From Cellulomonas sp. (GTDB taxonomy: Bacteria > Actinomycetota > Actinomycetes > Actinomycetales > Cellulomonadaceae), in assembly GCA_027451305.1 (NCBI GenBank), contig DAIDJQ010000097.1, positions 1 to 9,297 on the forward strand: a stretch of DNA of 9,297 bases. Reading direction: 5' to 3'. Below are positions 1 to 4,727 of the stretch, one piece after another. The translations under genes and the position numbers were made by a program. The first letter of the stretch is position 1, and every line of letters starts with the position of its first letter. The notes under the pieces are model-generated. The model searched no databases, was not told where the DNA came from, and saw nothing but the letters and a program-made list of their open reading frames with translations.

Positions 1-17
1 CTCCCACTGACGGCCCC

Positions 18-46
18 GCCGGCCGGCCGCCGGGAAGAGCGGCGGC
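18..46. other. GC-rich inverted repeats, possible end of an upstream transcript
   Basis: Bases 18-27 are a perfect 10-base palindrome (GCCGGCCGGC). Bases 26-31 (GCCGCC) can pair with 41-46 (GGCGGC) across a 9-base loop. An upstream rightward gene could end just before this, for example at the TGA at 8-10, but too little sequence is present to identify one. There is no T-tract, and such repeats arise easily at this GC content, so a terminator role is only a possibility. I can assign no gene in bases 1-115. Confidence 0.2.
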
Positions 47-69
47 ACCGCGCGTGTTGACAACCTCGA

Positions 70-86
70 CCGGGCGCGCCGCCCGG
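70..86. other. short hairpin in the PAC2 gene leader
   Basis: CCGGGCG (70-76) and CGCCCGG (80-86) are perfect 7-base complements around a 3-base loop. The hairpin lies between a TTGACA hexamer (57-62) and the PAC2 ribosome binding site (GCGAGG, 103-108). No A/T-containing -10 element follows TTGACA at the usual distance, so I do not call a promoter. The hairpin would fall in the leader of any transcript that starts upstream. Confidence 0.25.
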
Positions 87-115
87 CGCACGACGAGGAC
101 GAGCGAGGCACGCAC

Positions 116-1045
116 ATGCTGGACCCCAGCGAGATCTACGACGTCGACCCTGAGGTCGCCGCGGAGGTCGATGCCCGCGGTGCGGCGATCGGCTCCGGCC
201 CGGTGCTGGTGCACGCGGTCCGTGGTTTCGTCGACGCGGGTCAGGCCGGGCAGCTCGCCGCCGAGCACCTCACCGAGCAGCTCGGCTCGCGACGGCTGGT
301 GACGTTCGACGTCGACCAGCTGATGGACTACCGGTCGCGTCGGCCTGCCATGACCTTCGACGCCACCACGTGGTCGTCGTACGACGAGCCCGAGCTGGCG
401 GTCGACCTCGTCGAGGACGAGCAGGGCGTGCCGTTCCTGCTGCTGCACGGCACGGAGCCCGACGTGCAGTGGGAGCGTTACGTGGCCGCCGTGCGGCAGG
501 TCGTCGAGCGTTTCGACGTCCCCCTGACCATCGGCCTGCACGGCATCCCCATGGGGCTGCCGCACACCCGCCCGGTCTCGGTGACGGCGCACGCCACCCG
601 GCCCGAGCTGGTGGCCGACCAGCCGGCGTGGTTCGGGACGGTCCAGGTGCCCGCCAGCGCCCAGACGCTGCTCGAGTTCCGACTGGGCCAGTCCGGCCAC
701 GACGCGATGGGGTTCGCGGTCCACGTGCCGCACTACCTGGCCCAGTCGCCGTTCCCCCAGGCGGCGATCGCCGCGCTCGGCCGCGTCGAGCGCGTCACCG
801 GGCTGCAGCTGAAGGTCGGCGCGCTCGAGGCGGCGGCGCAGGACACCCTCCGGCAGATCGACGAGCAGGTGGCCGGTTCCGAGGAGGTCGCCGCCCTGGT
901 GCACGCGCTGGAGGAGCAGTACGACGCGTTCACCCGCAGCATCGGTCGCACCAGCCTGCTCGCCGCGACGGGCGACCTGCCCACCGCCGACGAGCTGGGC
1001 GCGGAGTTCGAGCGCTTCCTGGCCGAGCAGTCCGACGAGGGCTAG
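116..1045 (+). CDS. PAC2 family protein
   Basis: This 309-residue soluble protein resembles the actinobacterial PAC2 family, named after eukaryotic proteasome assembly chaperone 2. The bacterial members have no established reaction. The N-terminal part (VLVHAVRGFVDAGQAG at about 30-45) matches the family's opening strand and Gly-rich turn. The middle carries FDVDQLMDYRSRRP and a conserved-looking segment, TIGLHGIPMGLPHTRP (about 138-153). Residues from about 225 are mostly charged helix, plausibly coiled coil (TLRQIDEQVAG, LVHALEEQYDAF). No signal peptide or membrane segment is visible. The ATG at 116 has GCGAGG seven bases upstream, which supports this start. It ends in TAG 212 bases before cspA, so it is probably a separate transcript. 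The family call is by recognition of sequence style; the cellular role is unknown. Confidence 0.85.
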   Translation: MLDPSEIYDVDPEVAAEVDARGAAIGSGPVLVHAVRGFVDAGQAGQLAAEHLTEQLGSRRLVTFDVDQLMDYRSRRPAMTFDATTWSSYDEPELAVDLVEDEQGVPFLLLHGTEPDVQWERYVAAVRQVVERFDVPLTIGLHGIPMGLPHTRPVSVTAHATRPELVADQPAWFGTVQVPASAQTLLEFRLGQSGHDAMGFAVHVPHYLAQSPFPQAAIAALGRVERVTGLQLKVGALEAAAQDTLRQIDEQVAGSEEVAALVHALEEQYDAFTRSIGRTSLLAATGDLPTADELGAEFERFLAEQSDEG

Positions 1046-1257
1046 CCCTTTACCAGATCGTTGCGTGGCAGGCGCTCGGTTCCCGGGACAACCGTGGCGT
1101 GCGTCACGTCCCACGTGCAAAGATGCCAGCGTTGCAGTGACGTACGGACGCTTGACGGGCGCATGGCTGTGCCACCCCGGGGCAGCACGTGAGGCATTGC
1201 GGCACGGCGGAGGCAGCGGGCCTGCGCCGTCACCGGTGGGACAGAAGGAATCAGGAC
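1046..1257. other. 212-base gap, probable cspA promoter and leader
   Basis: No credible gene lies here. The start of cspA fixes the right end, and its promoter must lie in this gap or further upstream. TTGACG occurs at 1152-1157 and TTGCAG at 1132-1137, but neither has a convincing -10 hexamer at 16-18 bases, so no promoter is called. CGTCAC (1102-1107) is complementary to GTGACG (1137-1142), and CCCCGGGG (1175-1182) is self-complementary. The leader could therefore fold, as leaders of cold shock mRNAs often do, but this is not demonstrated. Confidence 0.35.
1244..1249 (+). promoter_or_regulatory. ribosome binding site of cspA
   Basis: GAAGGA lies eight bases before the ATG at 1258. It decides the start: the reading frame is open further upstream (from a GTG at 1189), but only the 1258 start gives the standard 67-residue CspA beginning [10 protein letters not shown]. 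Confidence 0.7.
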
Positions 1258-1461
1258 ATGGCACAGGGTGCTGTCAAGTGGTTCAACGCCGAGAAGGGCT
1301 ACGGGTTCATCGCCCAGGACGGCGGCGGCGCCGACGTCTTCGTCCACTACTCGGCGATCGACACCCAGGGATACCGGTCGCTGGACGAGGGCCAGCGGGT
1401 CGAGTTCGAGATCACGCAGGGCGCCAAGGGCCCGCAGGCCGAGCACGTCCGTCCGCTCTGA
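1258..1461 (+). CDS. cspA: cold shock protein CspA (single CSD domain)
   Basis: This 67-residue protein is a complete single cold shock domain, an OB-fold that binds single-stranded RNA and DNA and acts as an RNA chaperone in the cytoplasm. RNP1 is KGYGFI (residues 13-18) and RNP2 is VFVHY (27-31). The start [11 protein letters not shown] and the C-terminal [11 protein letters not shown] closely follow the actinobacterial CspA pattern, including that of Mycobacterium. Length is exactly standard. A good Shine-Dalgarno sits eight bases upstream, and a 212-base gap without a gene precedes it, so a long regulated leader is possible. Two hairpins follow the stop codon. The family call is very secure. 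The A designation rests on similarity to the mycobacterial protein, and other csp copies may exist in the genome. Confidence 0.96.
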   Translation: MAQGAVKWFNAEKGYGFIAQDGGGADVFVHYSAIDTQGYRSLDEGQRVEFEITQGAKGPQAEHVRPL

Positions 1462-1466
1462 TAGGC

Positions 1467-1482
1467 GGCCCCGTCAGGGGCC
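1467..1482 (+). terminator. small hairpin just after cspA
   Basis: GGCCCC (1467-1472) pairs perfectly with GGGGCC (1477-1482) around the loop GTCA, starting five bases after the cspA stop codon. There is no T-run after it. It may protect the 3' end of the mRNA or assist the larger hairpin that follows. Confidence 0.4.
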
Positions 1483-1506
1483 ACCGGTAGCGGCACCACA
1501 TCGAGA

Positions 1507-1544
1507 GCAGCAGGGCTGCACCTTCGCGGGTGCGGCCCTGCTGC
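1507..1544. terminator. strong bidirectional hairpin between cspA and the SAM-fold gene
   Basis: A 16-base stem (1507-1522 with 1529-1544) closes on the 6-base loop TTCGCG. Fifteen pairs are Watson-Crick and one is G-U. It lies between two convergent genes, cspA (+, ends 1461) and the spermidine synthase-like gene (-, ends 1602), so it could stop transcription from both sides. No T-tract follows on either strand, which is common for actinobacterial terminators. This is the strongest hairpin I found in the window. Confidence 0.7.
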
Positions 1545-1601
1545 ACGTCCGGGCGTCAGGACCGGTGGGTCGTGCGGCAGCTCGGCGGTCGACGCGGACC
1601 G

Positions 1602-2441
1602 TCACGCCTCGGCGGGTGGGGGTGAGCCGACAGGTGCGGCGGGGTCGTGGCGAACCGGTGCCCGGCCGACGAAGTCCGCGAGCTCGGCGCCGTGCAGGAT
1701 GCGGGCCGGCACCGGAAGGGACCGCAGCGACCTCGCCAGGGCGGGGGAGTCCAGCACGTCGGGGCTGTCGGTGCCCGCCAGCACGACGTTGCCGTAGCGC
1801 CTGCCCCGCAGCTGGGCGGGCTCCGCCAGCGCGGCCACGTGGGCGAAGACCACCGCCACGGTGGCAGCCTCCGATCGCGCCAGCGAGAGCGGCGGCCGGT
1901 CGGCGCAGTTCGCCAGGTAGAGGCCGCCCGGACGCAGCACACGGGCGACGTCGGCGGTCAGCTCGACGGTCGTCAGGTGGTCGGGCGTCCGGTCGCCGGC
2001 GAAGACGTCACGGACGACGACGTCCGCCGACCCGTCGGGCAGCGTTCCGAGCTCGGTCCTGGCCTCGCCGATCCGCACCCGCAGGGCCGGCGATCGGGGC
2101 AGCTCGAACCACGTGCGCACGAGCGCCGCGAGCCGCTCGTCCAGCTCGACCGCCAGCTGCCGCGAGGCGGGCCGCGTCGCGTGGACCGCCCTTGCGAGGG
2201 CGCAGCCCCCCGCGCCCAGGTGGATCACGGTCAGCGGCTCCGGCGCGGGCGCGAAGGCGTCCAGCACCGCGGCCATCTGCTGCATGTACTCGAACTCGAG
2301 CCGGGTGGGGTCCGTCAGGTCGAGGTGCGAGCTCGGCACGCCGTTCACCAGGAGCGTCACCGCGTCCGGGTCGTCGGGGCAGGGCACGACCTCGGCGGTG
2401 CCGGTGCTGATCGGGACCGGCCCCTCCGGCCACGGCAGCAC
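1602..2441 (-). CDS. spermidine synthase-like SAM-fold protein
   Basis: This is a Rossmann-fold protein of the spermidine synthase/methyltransferase class, about 279 residues from GTG 2441. Motif I is VIHLGAGGCALAR (about 72-84), which would hold the nucleoside cofactor. The acidic end of strand 2 is AVELDE (about 97-102). A later strand reads ADVVVRDVFAGDRTPDHLTT (about 140-159), followed by VLRPGGLYLAN. True spermidine synthases usually show a GGGEG-type motif I and a D-x-x-D-P loop. Neither is present, so polyamine synthesis is doubtful and the substrate is unknown. Actinobacterial genomes carry many such proteins labelled spermidine synthase. The frame stays open to another GTG at 2522, adding 27 Arg/Pro-rich residues. 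I prefer 2441 because family-like sequence begins just after it and a weak GGCGGG lies upstream. It is divergent from the HEPN-dinB unit and convergent with cspA. Confidence 0.75.
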   Translation of the reverse strand: MLPWPEGPVPISTGTAEVVPCPDDPDAVTLLVNGVPSSHLDLTDPTRLEFEYMQQMAAVLDAFAPAPEPLTVIHLGAGGCALARAVHATRPASRQLAVELDERLAALVRTWFELPRSPALRVRIGEARTELGTLPDGSADVVVRDVFAGDRTPDHLTTVELTADVARVLRPGGLYLANCADRPPLSLARSEAATVAVVFAHVAALAEPAQLRGRRYGNVVLAGTDSPDVLDSPALARSLRSLPVPARILHGAELADFVGRAPVRHDPAAPVGSPPPAEA

Positions 2442-2530
2442 GGTGCGCCCGCCGACACCCGGGCGTGTGGGTGGTCGGTGCGACTGTGGTCGTCTGCGGG
2501 ACCGCCCGCTGGAGGCCGGCACGGTGCATC

Positions 2531-2560
2531 AGCCTACCGTGCGGGTTGACAGGGATCGAA
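2531..2560 (-). promoter_or_regulatory. putative leftward promoter of the SAM-fold gene
   Basis: On the minus strand TAGGCT (2536-2531) fits the actinobacterial -10 pattern TANNNT. Eighteen bases upstream is TTCGAT (2560-2555), a weak -35. Transcription would start near 2524. The -35 lies inside the SOS box, so LexA bound there could also affect this gene. Inferred from spacing and pattern only. Confidence 0.3.
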
Positions 2561-2575
2561 CACATGTTCGAAGAT
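2546..2575 (+). promoter_or_regulatory. putative promoter of the HEPN-dinB unit
   Basis: A perfect -35 hexamer TTGACA (2546-2551) is followed after 18 bases by GAAGAT (2570-2575), a weak -10 that keeps the A at position 2 and T at position 6. The LexA box lies between and over these elements, the usual geometry for repression. Transcription would begin near 2582, giving a very short leader that starts close to the ribosome binding site. Confidence 0.45.
2556..2571. promoter_or_regulatory. LexA/SOS box
   Basis: TCGAACACATGTTCGA is a perfect match to the Gram-positive/mycobacterial SOS box TCGAAC-N4-GTTCGA. Its two 6-base arms are exact inverted repeats, and ACAT is the centre. It sits 25 bases before the first gene of a unit that includes dinB and overlaps the spacer of the predicted promoter. 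LexA should repress the unit until DNA damage triggers RecA-assisted LexA self-cleavage. The match is directly visible; regulation follows from established knowledge of LexA in Actinobacteria. Confidence 0.92.
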
Positions 2576-2582
2576 GTTGCCC

Positions 2583-2588
2583 GGGAGG
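2583..2588 (+). promoter_or_regulatory. ribosome binding site of the HEPN gene
   Basis: GGGAGG lies seven bases before ATG 2596 and ten bases before the second ATG at 2599. Spacing favours 2596 as the start, although the frame is open well upstream without any comparable site. Confidence 0.7.
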
Positions 2589-2595
2589 TGGAGAG

Positions 2596-3027
2596 ATGAT
2601 GCTGACGACTCGACGGACGGGTGCCACGGACTCGGCGCCGGTCCCAGGGCGAGCCCGGCTGCTCCTCCTCCGTGCGGACGCCGAGCTCGTGGCGGCACAG
2701 TTCTCTGCCGAGCCATGGGAGCAGTTCTCCCATGCCCACCTCGCCGCGGTGCGCGCCGCCGCCGCCGTCGTGGCGGCAGAAGGCGAACCCACGGGCAGGT
2801 CGGCGCCCCGGACGGTCTGGGGGATGTTGGGCTCCGTGGCGCCGGACCTTCGTCGTTGGGCGGCTGTCTTCGCGGACGCAGCACCCCTGCGGGCCGCGGT
2901 CGACGCCGGTCGCTTCGACTGCGTGACCGCCGCCCGTGCCGAAGAGGCGCTCTGCGAGGCGGAGGACTTCGTCGACGTGGTGCGCTCGGTGCTGGCGCGT
3001 GAGGTGCAGACGGCGAGGGCCTCATGA
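2596..3027 (+). CDS. SAV_6107-family HEPN domain protein
   Basis: This 143-residue, mainly helical protein fits the actinobacterial SAV_6107-type HEPN family, whose members I recall as neighbours of DNA polymerase IV genes. The first helix is about 18-37 (RARLLLLRADAELVAAQF). The next holds FSHAHLAAVRAAAAVVAAE (about 44-62), then APRTVWGML and a helix rich in Ala and acidic residues to the C-terminus. Many HEPN proteins are RNases with an R-x4-6-H motif; no such spacing occurs here (His only at 46 and 48, nearest preceding Arg at 26), so RNase activity is not supported. Its TGA overlaps the dinB ATG as ATGA, implying translational coupling. The LexA box upstream places it in the SOS response. 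Its function is unknown: it might bind DinB, nucleic acid or another SOS protein. The family call rests on pattern recognition and context. Confidence 0.75.
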   Translation: MMLTTRRTGATDSAPVPGRARLLLLRADAELVAAQFSAEPWEQFSHAHLAAVRAAAAVVAAEGEPTGRSAPRTVWGMLGSVAPDLRRWAAVFADAAPLRAAVDAGRFDCVTAARAEEALCEAEDFVDVVRSVLAREVQTARAS

Positions 3028-4292
3028 GTCGCGGGCCGCGTTCGGCAGCGGCCAAGCGGGACTGGGGGCAGGAGGACGACGGCTGCTCGATCCTGCATGT
3101 CGACATGGACGCGTTCTTCGCATCGGTCGAGCTGGCCCGGCGCCCCCAGCTGCGCGGGCTGCCGGTGATCGTGGGCGGCGCCCAGCGCGGCGTCGTGCTC
3201 GCCGCCACCTACGAGGCCCGGGCGTTCGGTGTCCACTCCGCGATGCCGATGACGGCGGCTCTTCGGATGTGCCCCCAGGCCGTGGTGGTCCCGCCCGATC
3301 ACCACGCGTACCACGAGGTGTCCGAGGGCGTGATGTCCCTGCTCCGGGACGTCACGGCGCTCGTCGAGCAGGTCAGCGTCGACGAGGCGTTCCTCGACGT
3401 CGCCGGTGCGCGCCGGCGGATCGGACCGCCGACGGCGATCGCGGCCCTCATCCGGTCGCAGGTGCGAGAGCGCTACGGCATCACCTGCTCGGTCGGTATC
3501 GCCTCGACGAAGTTCGTGGCGAAGCTGGCCTCCGGCCATGCCAAGCCCGACGGCGTGCTGCTGATCCCGCGGGCAGCCACCGTCGACTTCCTCCGCATCC
3601 TGCCGGTAGGTGCCCTGTGGGGGGTGGGCGAGCGGACCGAGGCCGCGCTGGCGCGGTGGGGCATCACCACCGTGGCCGAGCTCGCGGACAGCGAGGTGGA
3701 CACGGTGCGACGCGCGGTGGGCAAGGTCGCCGGTGAGCACCTGCACGATCTCGCATGGGGTCGCGACCCTCGGCCGGTCCAGCCGGGGCGGGAGGAGAAG
3801 TCGGTGGGGGCCGAGGAGACGTTCCTGACCGACGTGGCCGACCTCGCCGTGGTGCAGGCCAAGGCGCTCGAGCTGGCAGACCGGTGCGCTGCCAGGCTTC
3901 GGCGGCACGGGTTGGTCGCGAGAACGGTGGCGATCAAGGTCCGCACCTCCGACTTCCGCACCCTCAGCCGCGCGCGGACCCTGATCACGCCCACGGACGT
4001 CGGCCGCGAGATCTATCTCGCAGCCCGGGCGCTCCTGGCCGGAGTGGACCTCGGAGGGCTCCCGGTACGTCTCGTCGGAGTGCGCGCCGAGGGGCTGACG
4101 CCGGCAGCGACGACCGTTCGGCAGCCGACGCTGGACGAGGCATCCCACGACGGGGCCGTCGGACGCCGTGAGGCGGAGCGGGCCATGGACGCCGTCCGGT
4201 CCCGCTTCGGTCCGCATGCGATCAAGCCCGGGTCGACGGAGCCCACCCCGTCACGCTCGACTACCACCTTCGTTCCGGCCGATCTATCCTGA
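3024..4292 (+). CDS. dinB: DNA polymerase IV (Y-family translesion polymerase)
   Basis: DinB copies damaged DNA with low fidelity at stalled forks in the cytoplasm. The 422-residue protein is complete. The palm opens with ILHVDMDAFFASVE (23-36), giving metal ligand D27 and steric-gate position F32; the second acidic site is SVDEAFLD, D120 and E121. Other signatures are AATYEARAFGV (60-70), PMTAALRMCP, and CSVGIASTKFVAKLAS before the thumb. Helix-hairpin-helix sequence GVGERTEAALARWGITTV follows. The little-finger domain covers roughly 255-360. Near the C-terminus QPTLDE (367-372) sits where a clamp-binding motif is expected but departs from the usual QLxLF type. Residues 1-20 are a polar extension not needed for the fold. 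Start ATG 3024 overlaps the HEPN stop by four bases. A LexA box before the upstream gene predicts DNA damage induction. Confidence 0.97.
   Translation: MSRGPRSAAAKRDWGQEDDGCSILHVDMDAFFASVELARRPQLRGLPVIVGGAQRGVVLAATYEARAFGVHSAMPMTAALRMCPQAVVVPPDHHAYHEVSEGVMSLLRDVTALVEQVSVDEAFLDVAGARRRIGPPTAIAALIRSQVRERYGITCSVGIASTKFVAKLASGHAKPDGVLLIPRAATVDFLRILPVGALWGVGERTEAALARWGITTVAELADSEVDTVRRAVGKVAGEHLHDLAWGRDPRPVQPGREEKSVGAEETFLTDVADLAVVQAKALELADRCAARLRRHGLVARTVAIKVRTSDFRTLSRARTLITPTDVGREIYLAARALLAGVDLGGLPVRLVGVRAEGLTPAATTVRQPTLDEASHDGAVGRREAERAMDAVRSRFGPHAIKPGSTEPTPSRSTTTFVPADLS
4285..4290 (+). promoter_or_regulatory. possible -10 element for the DUF3040 gene
   Basis: TATCCT, at the very end of dinB, fits the TANNNT -10 pattern and would start a transcript near 4297 with a leader of about 38 bases. 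No good -35 is seen 17 bases upstream. DUF3040 may equally be read through from dinB, since the gap is only 42 bases and has no terminator. Confidence 0.25.
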
Positions 4293-4334
4293 AGCGACCA
4301 GAGGCGTTGGTCCATCGGTGCATCGGAGGTCGCC

Positions 4335-4727
4335 ATGCCACTCTCCGAGTACGAGCAGCGGGTGCTTGAGCAGATGGAACGCCAGCTCGCATCCGACGAT
4401 CCCCGGCTCGCCAACACGCTGACCCAGCGACGACGTCGTCCCGTGGTCCGGTTCGTGATGGCCGGCCTCGGTGCGGTGGTGGGGCTCCTCCTGCTCGTTC
4501 TCGGAGCGGCGAACTCCATGCCGTGGCTCGGTGCCGTCGGCTTCGTGCTCATGTTCGCCTCCGTGGCGCTCGCCTTCGCGATGCCACGGCGCCCGGCCGG
4601 TCCTCGAGGGGTCGTCGGGGGAGACGGACACGTGCGGCAGCCGGGGCGCAAGGCCGCACCGAAGCAGGGCTTCATGGCCCGGCTGGAGGAGCGCTGGGAG
4701 CGGCGTCGCGGCGAGAACGGTCGCTGA
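4335..4727 (+). CDS. DUF3040 family small membrane protein
   Basis: This 130-residue protein begins MPLSEYEQRVLEQMERQL, the characteristic start of the actinobacterial DUF3040 family. An acidic amphipathic N-terminal helix (2-20) is followed by a basic patch, QRRRR (31-35). Two membrane helices come next at about 38-58 and 64-83. The cytoplasmic tail is basic and ends in a charged helix (MARLEERWERRRG). The N-terminal and tail charges suggest both ends are inside the cell. Function is unknown. In many Actinobacteria the gene lies between dinB and the cell division (mraZ/dcw) cluster, so a link with envelope or division is often suspected. GGAGG (4325-4329) lies five bases before the ATG. Its last 56 bases overlap the end of the transglutaminase gene on the other strand. 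Confidence 0.9.
   Translation: MPLSEYEQRVLEQMERQLASDDPRLANTLTQRRRRPVVRFVMAGLGAVVGLLLLVLGAANSMPWLGAVGFVLMFASVALAFAMPRRPAGPRGVVGGDGHVRQPGRKAAPKQGFMARLEERWERRRGENGR

Noticed and set aside
57..62. TTGACA as a -35 for the PAC2 gene
   Set aside because: No A/T-bearing -10 follows within 15-20 bases; the expected position is a GC-only hairpin.
1268..2410. A 380-codon plus-strand frame starting inside cspA
   Set aside because: It is a frame shadow of cspA followed by antisense to the SAM-fold gene, crossing the strong hairpin; its product is almost entirely Arg, Pro, Ala and Gly.
2596..3027. The small gene before dinB as an ImuA/SulA-type SOS mutagenesis protein
   Set aside because: No RecA-like Walker motif is present, the length and helical pattern fit a HEPN protein better, and the downstream polymerase is a normal DinB with intact catalytic acids, unlike ImuB.
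2529..4217. A 562-codon minus-strand frame opposite the HEPN gene and dinB
   Set aside because: It is antisense to dinB, whose motifs are unmistakable. Its own product has compositionally biased sequence without domains.
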